Assembly: GCF_000701905.1 (NCBI RefSeq)
Contig: NZ_JNKC01000005.1
Span: forward strand, 62,001-126,000
From: Proteiniclasticum ruminis DSM 24773
Lineage (GTDB): Bacteria > Bacillota > Clostridia > Clostridiales > Clostridiaceae
Length of the DNA: 64,000 nucleotides
Direction: 5' to 3'
The notes beneath the pieces are model-generated. The model saw nothing but the letters and a program-made list of their open reading frames with translations, did not search any database and was not told the origin of the DNA. A program made the translations under genes and the position numbers. Within the stretch, counting starts at the first letter, position 1; the number at the start of each line of letters is the position of its first letter. Positions 40,472 to 49,523 of the stretch are shown piece by piece.

Positions 40472-42981
40472 GGATACATAAACTGAACATCAAACAGTTC
40501 GGGAAACTGAAAGAACTGGAGCTCTCCTTCACCAAAGGGATTCAGCTCATCGAAGGAGAAAACGAAGCCGGCAAAAGCACTCTACAGAGGTTCTTTTTGT
40601 GGATGTTTTATGGAGCCGTTTCTATAAAAGAGTACAATCTGAATCTTCGGGAACTTGCCGTTCCCTATGGTGAGACCTATGCTTTTGGCAGTCTAGAAGT
40701 TTCCATGGACTCTTCTTCTCTGATCATTGAAAGAAGAAGCGGCTTGAGCAAAAGAGATGATTTCCTGCGCATCTATGAAAAAGGCACACTGGAACAATGC
40801 TATTATCCGGATCCCCTCGGTAAAAGCCTCTTTGGACTGACTGTCCATGAGTTCGTTAAGACATTATTCATGGGATCAGAGAAGACACCTGCGTTCAGTG
40901 ATAAAAATGACGGTCTTTTTATGAAGCTCTCCAATCTGCTGGATTCTGGAGAAGAAGAGGTTTCCTACAAAAAGGCCATTGAAGACATCGACAGGCAAAT
41001 AAAAGCCCTGAAGAACGGTAGAAACGCTGGATCGATCCCACAGCTTCAAGGAGAAATCAGGTCTCTATTTGCAGAGCTGGAGGCATCCAGAAGGATGTTT
41101 CTGGAAAAGGAAAAAATTCAGAATGAGCTGGAAGTACTGGATACTGAACTGATTTCACTCAAAAATCAGCAAAAACTGCTTTCAGAGCTCCAATCAAAAG
41201 CACGTTTATTTCATAAGAAGACTGATATTCTGAAGCTGAAAGGCGCCTTGGATGAACTCAATGAACTCATGGCCGAAAAGGAAAAAAGCTGGATCTCTCT
41301 ATCGGAAGATGACGCTCAAATGATTCGCGAAAAAATAGAACAGCTCCATCTGGCTCAAGAGGAGCTTCTAAAAATGGAAGAGGAGCATCAGGGAACAGTT
41401 CGGGATCTGGAACTTTATCTATCCTTTCAGGAAGACAAGAAACTCATAGACGAAATTAAAGCCGAAACATGGATGCAGCTCATAGCCGAGGAGCAGAAAG
41501 AGCATACATTGCAAAAGGAACTCCAGAAGCTTCGTGCGCATCAAGGTCAGGATCACCCCTTTGGTTCGAGAAAAAAAGAAGTGCTTCTTTTACTGAAAAA
41601 ATACGAAAGGCAGTTAAAGCATCTGAAAAGCACCCACAGGCGTGGAAGGTTTCCACTCATTCTGTCTCTTTTCATTTTCGCTGGAATCTTCTCTCTTCTG
41701 AGGCCTTCAGGACTCCTCTTAAGCACGCACTTTCTGCTGGTACCTGGCCTGATTTTCTCTACGCCTCCGGTTCAGAGAAAAAGAAGGTCTCATCTGCTGA
41801 CAAAAATTAGGGATTCAGAAAAGAACATTGATCAAATCAGCTCAGAGCTTGGTCTTGATCCGAAAGAAGTGCTGAGATCAAAGAAAATCCTCTTGATGGC
41901 AGAAAATACAGTACATCTGGAGACGCTCACAAAAAAGATAGAAGACATCCAGAATAAGAGAGAATACTTCTACAGAATCTCAGGCACCTCTACACTGAAG
42001 GCATTGGCTTCCGTGATGGAAACCTGCAGACAGAACATCGAAGCGCATCAGGTAAGGCAAACAAAAGAAACCATTCTGAAAGGGAGTATCACTCATCAGC
42101 AAGAAAAAATCAGGCTCCTGGAAAGCGATCTGTTTTACCATCTCAATCCTTTGGGCTATGAGTCAGATGCTGACAGCATCGATGATTTCTGGGAGAGTTA
42201 TGAGCTGAATAAAGTCAGAAGGGTACTTCTTGAGGAGAAAGAAAGCCAGCTTCATCTTTCTATCAAAGGCCTCATCGGAGAGGAGCCCCTGGAAAGAGTC
42301 CTGGAAGAACTATCCGCTTTTGAAGAGCTTTCTCTTCATGAAGACATCAGCGAAGATCTGCTGTCAAAGAAAGAACAGAATTTAATTCTGGCGATTGAAA
42401 AAAAGACAGCCTGTAAAGCGGAGCTTCTGGAAAAGTATGAGGGACTGCAATTTAGGGATCCTTATTATCTGGAAGACTATCTGAACACAAAGCATATCGA
42501 GGAGGAGGTCCTTCATCGGAGGCTGTCTGTACTTTTAAAAACGAAAGAACTCATGATGAATGCAGAAGACCGCCTGAAAAAACAATATGTGCAGATACTG
42601 GGGGATGAAGTCACTAGAAGATTTGAGCATATTACAGGATTTCGCAGAACTGTTTTAGTGGAAGACCTCAATACCATGACCTTTCAGGAAGGAAGCCATG
42701 CGCAAGACGATAAAAAACTTTCCACCGGTGCTCTTTCACAGCTATACCTGTCCCTGCGGCTGACAATGATCAAAAGAATCTTTAATGAGAACTCTGTTCC
42801 GCTCTTTATGGATGAAGTGTTCAGCACCTTTGATGATCTACGTACTGAGAATACACTGAAGCTCCTTTTAGAGGAGTTCTCTTCCCACCAGATTTTCATT
42901 TTTACCAGCCATAAAAGAGAACGTGTTTTTCTTGAAAACTGTGCTGAGATCCTTACTCTAAAACAGCAAGTCAACTTGTGA
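40468..42981 (+). CDS. yhaN: YhaN-type Rad50/SMC-like ATPase with internal transmembrane segment
   Basis: An 837-residue ATPase partner of the upstream nuclease. Walker A IEGENEAGKST (about 27-37) starts the head. Two long coiled-coil arms occupy about 170-390 and 450-730. Between them is a hydrophobic pair of helices (about 392-430, PLILSLFIFAGIFSLL and LLLSTHFLLVPGLIF). The head is completed by the ABC signature KLSTGALSQLYLSL and Walker B VPLFMDEVFSTFDD. Membrane helices in place of the Rad50 zinc hook are typical of YhaN proteins and would tether the complex to the membrane. Confidence 0.88.
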   Translation: MRIHKLNIKQFGKLKELELSFTKGIQLIEGENEAGKSTLQRFFLWMFYGAVSIKEYNLNLRELAVPYGETYAFGSLEVSMDSSSLIIERRSGLSKRDDFLRIYEKGTLEQCYYPDPLGKSLFGLTVHEFVKTLFMGSEKTPAFSDKNDGLFMKLSNLLDSGEEEVSYKKAIEDIDRQIKALKNGRNAGSIPQLQGEIRSLFAELEASRRMFLEKEKIQNELEVLDTELISLKNQQKLLSELQSKARLFHKKTDILKLKGALDELNELMAEKEKSWISLSEDDAQMIREKIEQLHLAQEELLKMEEEHQGTVRDLELYLSFQEDKKLIDEIKAETWMQLIAEEQKEHTLQKELQKLRAHQGQDHPFGSRKKEVLLLLKKYERQLKHLKSTHRRGRFPLILSLFIFAGIFSLLRPSGLLLSTHFLLVPGLIFSTPPVQRKRRSHLLTKIRDSEKNIDQISSELGLDPKEVLRSKKILLMAENTVHLETLTKKIEDIQNKREYFYRISGTSTLKALASVMETCRQNIEAHQVRQTKETILKGSITHQQEKIRLLESDLFYHLNPLGYESDADSIDDFWESYELNKVRRVLLEEKESQLHLSIKGLIGEEPLERVLEELSAFEELSLHEDISEDLLSKKEQNLILAIEKKTACKAELLEKYEGLQFRDPYYLEDYLNTKHIEEEVLHRRLSVLLKTKELMMNAEDRLKKQYVQILGDEVTRRFEHITGFRRTVLVEDLNTMTFQEGSHAQDDKKLSTGALSQLYLSLRLTMIKRIFNENSVPLFMDEVFSTFDDLRTENTLKLLLEEFSSHQIFIFTSHKRERVFLENCAEILTLKQQVNL

Positions 42982-43038
42982 AGCAGTTGTAAATAAGTCC
43001 TTAATATCTTCTGAATACGATTACTTATTTCTTTGTTG

Positions 43039-43047
43039 TGGTATAAT
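43039..43047 (+). promoter_or_regulatory. Extended -10 upstream of the CBS protein gene
   Basis: TGGTATAAT at 43039-43047, about 38 bases before the ATG. Confidence 0.55.
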
Positions 43048-43084
43048 GAAAGTGTAAATAAATCATGAAAGAGGTACTTTGCAT

Positions 43085-43504
43085 ATGAATATTGCTTTTT
43101 TCCTTACACCGAAATCAGAGCTGATTTACGAAATGGTTGATTCAACCATGCGACAGGTGCTTGAAAGAATGGAACATCATGGCTACTCGGCCATCCCGAT
43201 TCTGGATCGTGAAGGAAAATACGTGGGAACCTTAACAGAGGGTGATTTGCTTTGGAAAATCAAAAATACGCCAGGGCTTTCTTTCCGCAACACCAATAAG
43301 GTAAAAGTCTCTGATATAGAGCGACGTAAGAAACACGAGGTTGTCACCATCAGTGCAGAAATCAACGACATCATTGTCCTCGCAAGAACACAGAATTTTG
43401 TCCCGGTTGTGGATGATGAAGGTGTGTTTATCGGTATCATCAAGAGAAGTGATATCATTGACTATTGCTATAACCTCATATCCGACAAAAAGATGATTGT
43501 ATAG
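43085..43504 (+). CDS. CBS-domain-pair protein
   Basis: A 139-residue protein made only of two CBS motifs (about 15-65 and 75-130): GYSAIPILDREGKYVGTLTEGDLL and NFVPVVDDEGVFIGIIKRSDII. CBS pairs bind adenine nucleotides; similar stand-alone Firmicute proteins of this size (DarB/CbpB, YkuL) bind cyclic di-AMP and regulate Rel or pyruvate carboxylase. Similarity here is general, so ligand and target are not assigned. The ATG at 43085 has GAGGT upstream. A single-gene unit with its own promoter and terminator. Confidence 0.85.
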   Translation: MNIAFFLTPKSELIYEMVDSTMRQVLERMEHHGYSAIPILDREGKYVGTLTEGDLLWKIKNTPGLSFRNTNKVKVSDIERRKKHEVVTISAEINDIIVLARTQNFVPVVDDEGVFIGIIKRSDIIDYCYNLISDKKMIV

Positions 43505-43517
43505 TTATTTTCCTAGG

Positions 43518-43545
43518 AAAAGCTGAAGATTCTTCAGCTTTTTTA
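43518..43545 (+). terminator. Terminator of the CBS protein gene
   Basis: AAAGCTGAA and TTCAGCTTT pair around GATTC, followed by TTTT. Confidence 0.85.
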
Positions 43546-43585
43546 TGTTAGAATTCTTTATATAATGCGCTATTGCAAAGAATAG

Positions 43586-43621
43586 AAAGGGGGAGGCAGT
43601 GATAAAACTGCCTGCACGTTT
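43586..43621 (+). promoter_or_regulatory. Structured ribosome binding site of the S1 gene
   Basis: AAAGGGGG (43586-43593) is the only strong ribosome site, but it lies 28 bases before the ATG. Between them AGGCAGT (43594-43600) and ACTGCCT (43607-43613) form a 7-bp hairpin, leaving 8 unpaired bases before ATG 43622. Folding would restore normal spacing. Confidence 0.6.
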
Positions 43622-44782
43622 ATGGATGAACAAATGAATCAGGAAATGTCTATGGCTGAAGCCATGGAGGGCTTTACGCTCAATAAAGTGAAAGATGGGG
43701 ATATCCTTGAGGGTACGATTCTGAAGGTCAACCCGGATGAAATCATCGTCAACATCAATTATTTTGCAGATGGTGTTGTGCCAAGAGAAGAGCTCACCAA
43801 AGACCATAATGAGAGCCTCAGTGATCTCTATCAAGTGGGCGATTCTGTTAAAGTCATTGTGCTGAAAGCAGATGACGGTGAGGGCAATGTGCTCTTGTCA
43901 AAGATACAAGCAGATGCCATCGTCTCCATTGAAGAAGTGGAAGCTGCGTTTAAAGACAAGACACCTCTAAAAGTGAAAGTGCTGGATGAAGTAAAAGGCG
44001 GACTCAGAATCTTTTACAAGGGTCTGAACGGATTCATGCCAGCCTCTCTTGTCTCCGACAGCTATGTGGAGAATCTGAAAGATTATGCTGGAAAGACCTT
44101 GGATGCTCTCGTGGAAGAATTTGATGATGTTCAGAAAAAACTCATTTTCTCCAGAAAAGCATATCTGAAAATCCAGGGAGACAAAAACAAGAAAAAGCTT
44201 CTGCAATCCTTAAAACCAGGAGATACCGTAGAAGGAACCGTAGCAAATATTGCTTCCTATGGGGCTTTTATTGATTTAGGCGGTCTCACAGGCCTATGCC
44301 ATATCAGTGATCTTTCTCACAGAAGAATTGACCATCCGAGTGAAGTGGTCTCCATCGGAGATACAGTAAAAGTACATGTGATTCGGGTAGACCTGAAAAA
44401 CGAAAAAATCTCCCTGTCTTTGAAGAGTAAAGAGGAAGATCCTTGGATCAAAGCCGGAAGCCTTAAAGCAGGACAGTTTTACACCGGCACAGTGCGCAAA
44501 CTTCTGGATATTGGCGCTATAGTTGAGCTGGAAAATGGTTTGGACGGACTCGTCCACATCTCAGAAATCAGCCAGGAACACGTCTCTCATCCAAGAGATG
44601 TGCTTTCAGAAGGACAAGAAGTCACCGTTAAAATCCTCGAAATTGATGAGGATAAGAAAAGAATCAGCTTCACATTGCGTGAAGGAAATGGAACAGATGA
44701 AAGCTACTATGAAGAAGAAGAATCAGTCACTCTGGGAGATCTTTTCAAAAATCTTCTGGACCAGCTGAAGGAGGAGGAATAA
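43622..44782 (+). CDS. rpsA: S1-domain RNA-binding protein (ribosomal protein S1-like)
   Basis: A 386-residue protein with four S1 domains: about 22-92 (VKDGDILEGTILKVNPDEIIV), 105-175 (degenerate), 190-262 (GDTVEGTVANIASYGAFIDLGG, the best conserved) and 276-348 (GQFYTGTVRKLLDIGAIVEL). An acidic tail follows. Four domains and the length match Firmicute S1-like proteins rather than the six-domain E. coli S1, so ribosome association is likely but not certain. The start has no adjacent ribosome site; a hairpin-bridged upstream site is described separately. It abuts pepD with no gap. Confidence 0.88.
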   Translation: MDEQMNQEMSMAEAMEGFTLNKVKDGDILEGTILKVNPDEIIVNINYFADGVVPREELTKDHNESLSDLYQVGDSVKVIVLKADDGEGNVLLSKIQADAIVSIEEVEAAFKDKTPLKVKVLDEVKGGLRIFYKGLNGFMPASLVSDSYVENLKDYAGKTLDALVEEFDDVQKKLIFSRKAYLKIQGDKNKKKLLQSLKPGDTVEGTVANIASYGAFIDLGGLTGLCHISDLSHRRIDHPSEVVSIGDTVKVHVIRVDLKNEKISLSLKSKEEDPWIKAGSLKAGQFYTGTVRKLLDIGAIVELENGLDGLVHISEISQEHVSHPRDVLSEGQEVTVKILEIDEDKKRISFTLREGNGTDESYYEEEESVTLGDLFKNLLDQLKEEE

Positions 44783-46225
44783 ATGAGCGTACTACAGTCC
44801 TACGAACCTAAGAAAGTCATGCATTTTTTTGAGGAACTGACAAAAATCCCTAGAGGATCCGGAAATGAGAAGGCAGTTTCAGACTATCTGAAGAAATTCG
44901 CTGAAGACAGAAACCTCTTTGTGGTACAAGATGATGTGATGAACATTCTGATCAAGAAACCCGGTGCTCCAGGCTATGAAAACAGTGTACCTGTAATCAT
45001 CCAGGGACATATGGATATGGTGGATGAAAAAAACAATGACACAGTGCATGACTTCACCAAAGACCCCCTGAAACTAAGAATTGAAGGAGAACATCTCTAT
45101 GCCACCGGTACCACCCTTGGTGCAGACAACGGTATTGCTGTAGCCTATGCTCTGGCCATCCTCGATGGGGAAGATCTTCCTCATCCCCCTCTAGAAGTGC
45201 TCATTACCGTAGAAGAAGAAACCGGTATGCTAGGAGCAGCTTCAGTGGATGGTACTCTTTTTGAAGGAAAGATGCTGATCAATATTGACTCTGAAGAAGA
45301 GGGAACATTCCTTGTAAGCTGTGCAGGTGGTGCAAGACAGACTGTGAAGCTTCCACTGACTTACGAAGAGGCTACAGGGTCCGTTTATAAGCTTTCCATC
45401 TCAGGTCTTCGGGGCGGCCATTCAGGAATTGATATCCCGAAAGAGCGCGGAAACTCCAATGTGCTTCTCGGAAGAGCGCTATATCTTCTCTCAAAGAAGT
45501 ATGAATTTGTTCTTTCCAATCTGCATGGCGGATCCAAGAACAATGCCATTCCTAGAGAAGCAGAAGCACTGCTTCTTGTGAAGGGTAACGAAGAGCACCT
45601 AGCCGATGCCGTATCAGAAATCGAGACTCTCCTTGCTAAAGAGATTGAGACTCAGGACAGCGGTTTAAAGCTGAAGATTGAAAAATCCGATGCTTCTGGC
45701 GCTTTCTATACCCCTGAAACAACGGCCAAAGCCATTGGTCTTCTGTTCACACTGCCCAATGGTGTCATCAGCATGAGCCAGGACATCCAAGGTCTTGTGG
45801 AAACATCGCTGAACCTAGGTGTGCTTCATGAAAAGGACAACCATCTTTATTTTGATTTTGCAGTTAGAAGCAGTGTTGGTTCGAGAAAAGAAATGGTGCT
45901 TCAGAAAGTGAATGCCATCGGAGAAGTTTTCGGTGCTGTATCCGAAATCACTTCCTCCTATCCAGAGTGGCAATACGCAAAAGAATCAAACCTAAGAGAT
46001 ACCTTCATAAAAGTTTATGAAGACAAGTACGGCAAGAAACCCCAGATAGAAGCCATTCATGCCGGTTTGGAATGCGGTATACTTGCTGGAAGAATACCAG
46101 GCCTTGATATGATCAGCCTGGGGCCAAATCTTTATGATGTACATACACCGGATGAACACATGGACCTTGTTTCAGTGAAAAATGTGTACGAGTTCCTGCT
46201 GGATGTATTGAAAGAACTTAAATAA
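44783..46225 (+). CDS. pepD: Aminoacyl-histidine dipeptidase (PepD family)
   Basis: A 480-residue M20-family zinc dipeptidase. Zinc ligands and catalytic residues lie in IIQGHMDMVDEK, LGADNGIAVAYALA, VEEETGMLGAA and the C-terminal AIHAGLECG, as in PepD. The lid domain is at about 205-385 (GLRGGHSGIDIP). It splits dipeptides such as Xaa-His in the cytoplasm. AAGGAGGAGG precedes the ATG, inside the end of the S1 gene, so translation is coupled. Confidence 0.93.
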   Translation: MSVLQSYEPKKVMHFFEELTKIPRGSGNEKAVSDYLKKFAEDRNLFVVQDDVMNILIKKPGAPGYENSVPVIIQGHMDMVDEKNNDTVHDFTKDPLKLRIEGEHLYATGTTLGADNGIAVAYALAILDGEDLPHPPLEVLITVEEETGMLGAASVDGTLFEGKMLINIDSEEEGTFLVSCAGGARQTVKLPLTYEEATGSVYKLSISGLRGGHSGIDIPKERGNSNVLLGRALYLLSKKYEFVLSNLHGGSKNNAIPREAEALLLVKGNEEHLADAVSEIETLLAKEIETQDSGLKLKIEKSDASGAFYTPETTAKAIGLLFTLPNGVISMSQDIQGLVETSLNLGVLHEKDNHLYFDFAVRSSVGSRKEMVLQKVNAIGEVFGAVSEITSSYPEWQYAKESNLRDTFIKVYEDKYGKKPQIEAIHAGLECGILAGRIPGLDMISLGPNLYDVHTPDEHMDLVSVKNVYEFLLDVLKELK

Positions 46226-46246
46226 AAGCGAAGTGGAGTGCCATCG

Positions 46247-47068
46247 ATGAAAAATTTTAAAGACCGTGACTTTCTTATAGAGAATTCAGATCTCATTGTT
46301 CTTGATGTGCGGTACAGTATGAGCGATGCGGAGTATGGAAGAAAATCCTATGAAACTTCTCATTACAAAGGGGCTCATTTTCTTGATATGGATCAGGATC
46401 TGGCGGATGAAGTAGGAAGACATGGTGGGAGACACCCTCTTCCAAACACGAAGCTTTTCGAAGAAAAGTTAAGATCCATCGGTTTGGAGAACCACAGCCG
46501 GGTGATGATCTACGATGATGGAGATAATTCATCCGCTGGAAGACTCTGGTGGATGCTGAAGTATTATGGATTGGAGCATGTATATGTTCTCCATGGCGGG
46601 TTCAAAATGCTTCTTCCTGAAGACCTGACCTCAGATATGCCTGAGAAAAAACAGGGAAACATCTCTTTAACAGAGCATCCGGATATGACTGCCCCCTCTG
46701 AGGAGATCGTAGACTATGCAAAGAAGGGTTCTACTTCCGCAAAACTTCTCATAGACTCCAGAAGTGGGGATCGCTACAAAGGTTTTGTAGAACCTGTGGA
46801 CCACAAAAAAGGCCATATTCCCCATGCTGCGAACATCTTCTTCAAAGACCATTTCAATGAAGATCAAACTTTGGATCTTGAAAAGGCAACGAAAAACTTC
46901 GCAGATATTATGAATGTGGATGATGTGATTTTCCATTGTGGTTCTGGAGTAACCGCCTGCACCAATATCATGGCCTTGGATGAGCTGGGCAAAAAATCAA
47001 GACTCTATGTCGGCAGCTTCAGTGACTATATCAGCTATGAGGATAACGTGGTGGAAAGGGACGTCTAA
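46247..47068 (+). CDS. Two-domain rhodanese-type sulfurtransferase
   Basis: A 273-residue thiosulfate/3-mercaptopyruvate sulfurtransferase. Two rhodanese domains: N-terminal inactive (about 5-130, LIVLDVRYSMSD, GRHPLPN) and C-terminal active (about 150-272). The nucleophile is C231 in HCGSGVTACTN. The CGSGVTAC loop is that of 3-mercaptopyruvate sulfurtransferase/SseA-type enzymes. The ATG at 46247 has TGGAG 8 bases upstream; the upstream GTG at 46238 overlaps that site. It is the third gene of S1-pepD-sulfurtransferase-FUSC. Confidence 0.9.
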   Translation: MKNFKDRDFLIENSDLIVLDVRYSMSDAEYGRKSYETSHYKGAHFLDMDQDLADEVGRHGGRHPLPNTKLFEEKLRSIGLENHSRVMIYDDGDNSSAGRLWWMLKYYGLEHVYVLHGGFKMLLPEDLTSDMPEKKQGNISLTEHPDMTAPSEEIVDYAKKGSTSAKLLIDSRSGDRYKGFVEPVDHKKGHIPHAANIFFKDHFNEDQTLDLEKATKNFADIMNVDDVIFHCGSGVTACTNIMALDELGKKSRLYVGSFSDYISYEDNVVERDV

Positions 47069-47069
47069 G

Positions 47070-47984
47070 ATGAAAAACAGACTCATCGGAATGAGAACAA
47101 TTAAAACTGCACTTGTAGTAGTACTGTCTTATATTGTCTCTTCCATCATCAATGATGAACTGTCCTTTGCCCTGATTTATGCAGCTGTGATTTGTGTAGA
47201 GACTTCTGTAGTATCTAGTTTTAAGATTGGATATAACCGAGTTCTAGGAACCGTAGTGGGTGGTATTATTGGACTGTTCATGTCGTATATACCACTCTAT
47301 GGAGCCATCACCATGGCAGCAGGCGTGGTCATTACCATCTTATTCTGCAACCTCCTGGATATTAAGAAAGCTACAGGAATTGCCATCACGCTGGTCATTA
47401 TCATTGTCACCGGTTCCTCAGAAAGCTCTCCTGCCATCTATGCCATGCAGAGAACGCTGGACACGGTCATCGGAATCGTCATTGCTACCATCGTCAACTT
47501 GCTGATTTATCCGCCGGATCAGATGATCCGGGTCCGCGACAGCTTCCAGAAATTCAGAGACACTGCACGACATGTGGTTGGGGATCTGATACTATATGGA
47601 ATCTCTGACGGATTGGACACATTAGGATCTCAGCTGGATGGTTTTAAAGACACCTTCAATGAACTGAACAAAGAGCTGTTCATCCTGAAGAAATATGACA
47701 AAGAGGAATATGACTATTATGCACTTATGGTAGAAGCATCCGAGAAGGTTTTTATTTATGCAGAAGCAACTTCTCTTAGTGAAACCAACGTGAAAATGAC
47801 GAAGGACAATCACCAGAAACTTTACAAACTGCTCTCTCTAGAAATTTTCCAGACAGAGTTTGTTACCATGGAAAGTTCCACCAGAGAGGATATGATTTAT
47901 AACTATAACCTGGCGAAACTGATTTCTGCGTTGGAGAAGATTCTAAAAGAGAGGACATTTCAGGTAGACAACAGTAAATACTGA
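47070..47984 (+). CDS. FUSC/DUF939-type membrane protein (aromatic acid exporter family)
   Basis: A 304-residue protein. The N-terminal half has six hydrophobic helices in three pairs (IKTALVVVLSYIVSSII, LSFALIYAAVICVETS, VLGTVVGGIIGLFMSYI, ITMAAGVVITILFCNLL, GIAITLVIIIVTGSS, VIGIVIATIVNLLIYPP); the second half is a soluble helical domain. This is the layout of the YgaE/DUF939 aromatic acid exporter family. Substrate unknown. AAAGGG lies upstream of the ATG one base after the sulfurtransferase stop, so it is the last gene of the operon. Confidence 0.85.
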   Translation: MKNRLIGMRTIKTALVVVLSYIVSSIINDELSFALIYAAVICVETSVVSSFKIGYNRVLGTVVGGIIGLFMSYIPLYGAITMAAGVVITILFCNLLDIKKATGIAITLVIIIVTGSSESSPAIYAMQRTLDTVIGIVIATIVNLLIYPPDQMIRVRDSFQKFRDTARHVVGDLILYGISDGLDTLGSQLDGFKDTFNELNKELFILKKYDKEEYDYYALMVEASEKVFIYAEATSLSETNVKMTKDNHQKLYKLLSLEIFQTEFVTMESSTREDMIYNYNLAKLISALEKILKERTFQVDNSKY

Positions 47985-47986
47985 TG

Positions 47987-48017
47987 AAAAATACTTCCGA
48001 TAAATCGGAAGTATTTT
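47987..48017 (+). terminator. Terminator after the FUSC gene
   Basis: AAAATACTTCCGA pairs with TCGGAAGTATTTT around TAAA. Confidence 0.9.
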
Positions 48018-48130
48018 TCATTGCATAAGTTTAAAAAGAATTTGCATACTATTCTTGTTCCCATATTTTTGCTCAAAATAAACCACCCCTGATGTTTCTC
48101 TTAAAGTAACTTTAAATCATATTTACCACC

Positions 48131-48159
48131 TTGTTTAAAAAATTCTATGATGGTAAACT
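48131..48159 (+). promoter_or_regulatory. Candidate promoter of the maf-radC-mre operon
   Basis: TTGTTT (48131-48136), 17-base spacer, TAAACT (48154-48159) preceded by TGG. It is about 58 bases before the maf start codon. Confidence 0.5.
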
Positions 48160-48216
48160 ATTAAGTAGGAATTTTTTAGGTAAAATTCTGTAACTGTCTG
48201 GAATGGAGTGATAATT

Positions 48217-48792
48217 GTGCATTTCGTATTGGCATCTGCTTCTCTGAGAAGACAGGAACTGCTTCAAAGAATGAACATCCCGTATGAGATCATCGTATCT
48301 GATTTCGACGAAGATACTGTTCCTTTTGAGGGCAATCCTGAATACTATGTAAAAAAACTTGCTGAAGAGAAAGCCAACAGTGTCTCACAAGTGCTTTCTG
48401 ACGACGCTGTCGTCATTGGTGCTGACACCATTGTATTTGCAGATGGTCAAATTCTCGGGAAACCTAAGAGCCGGGAAGATGCGAAGCGAATGATGAAAAT
48501 GCTCCAGGGTACGTCCCACTTTGTTTATTCAGGCGTAGCGCTCATACATCCAGCTCGAAACTTGAAAACGACCTTTTCCGTAGTGACTACTGTCTCTTTT
48601 TCCGAAATGGATGATGAAGAGATTGAATTCTATCTCGCTCAGGAGGAGTGGCAGGATAAGGCTGGCGCTTATGGTATTCAAGGTGCCGCGGGTATCTATA
48701 TCCGTGAGATCCATGGAGACTTTTATAATGTCATGGGCTTACCTTTACAGGAACTTTATACGCATCTGAGAAAATATTCCTATATTATGTAA
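48217..48792 (+). CDS. maf: Maf-family nucleotide pyrophosphatase
   Basis: A 191-residue house-cleaning NTP pyrophosphatase (dTTP/UTP or modified nucleotides). Signatures: ASASLRRQELLQ near the start, VIGADTIVFADG, LGKPKSREDAKRMM and KAGAYGIQGAAG. Translation probably starts at GTG 48217, which has GGAG 8 bases upstream; the GTG at 48208 overlaps that site. It heads a maf-radC-mreBCD series, the usual Firmicute order. Confidence 0.93.
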   Translation: MHFVLASASLRRQELLQRMNIPYEIIVSDFDEDTVPFEGNPEYYVKKLAEEKANSVSQVLSDDAVVIGADTIVFADGQILGKPKSREDAKRMMKMLQGTSHFVYSGVALIHPARNLKTTFSVVTTVSFSEMDDEEIEFYLAQEEWQDKAGAYGIQGAAGIYIREIHGDFYNVMGLPLQELYTHLRKYSYIM

Positions 48793-48820
48793 ATGGGTTG
48801 GGCAATCTTTGGAGGATTTT

Positions 48821-49501
48821 ATGGAAAATCGCATCATGGATATGGCCCTTAACGAAAGACCACAGGAAAGACTGCTCCGATACGGTGCAGAAAGTCTTTC
48901 CAACAGTGAGCTTCTTGCAGTTATACTGCGTGCTGGCACCAGAGAAGAAAATATTATCCAGCTTTCACAGAAGGTGATCACTGTATTCAACGGCATCAAC
49001 GGACTTCTCGAAGCCTCTCAGGAAGATCTTATGAAAATTCCTGGCATCAAAGAAGCAAAAGCATCCCAGATTCTGTCTGTGGCTGAAATGGCTAAAAGAT
49101 TTCAGACCTATCGAAGTGGAGACAGCTATAAGATCAATGCCCCAGGAGATGCGGCTGATCTTCTTATGGTAGAGCTAAGAGAATACAAACAGGAAGTACT
49201 GAAAGTGCTTCTGCTAAACACAAAAAACATTGTCATCGGCACTTATAATGCGTCTGTAGGAAGTCTTAACTCCTCCATCGTGCATCCGCGTGAAATCTTT
49301 AAAGAAGCCATACGGAAAAGTGCCGCGTCGATCATCATGGTTCATAACCATCCTTCGGGAGATCCTTCTCCAAGCAGTGAGGACATCGCTGCCACGAGCA
49401 GAATCAAAGAAGTAGGAAAAATTGTCGGTATCGACCTTTTAGACCATATCATCATCGGTGATGGGAAATATATCAGTTTAAGAGAAAAGAACTTATTGTG
49501 A
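48821..49501 (+). CDS. radC: RadC-family JAB/MPN protein
   Basis: A 226-residue protein with an N-terminal helix-hairpin-helix region (about 1-95, [15 protein letters not shown]) and a JAMM metalloprotease-like domain. The motif [14 protein letters not shown] supplies the zinc ligands. Despite the name, a role in DNA repair is doubtful; function is unsettled. The ATG at 48821 has GGAGG 6 bases upstream. It sits between maf and mreB. Confidence 0.94.
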   Translation: MENRIMDMALNERPQERLLRYGAESLSNSELLAVILRAGTREENIIQLSQKVITVFNGINGLLEASQEDLMKIPGIKEAKASQILSVAEMAKRFQTYRSGDSYKINAPGDAADLLMVELREYKQEVLKVLLLNTKNIVIGTYNASVGSLNSSIVHPREIFKEAIRKSAASIIMVHNHPSGDPSPSSEDIAATSRIKEVGKIVGIDLLDHIIIGDGKYISLREKNLL

Positions 49502-49523
49502 ATTTGAAAGGAGAAAATCATTC

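Noticed and set aside
43599-43637. A 12-codon GTG-initiated leader frame overlapping the S1 gene start
   Set aside because: Spacing from the ribosome site is possible, but the stem-loop explanation is simpler; kept only as an alternative in the S1 finding.
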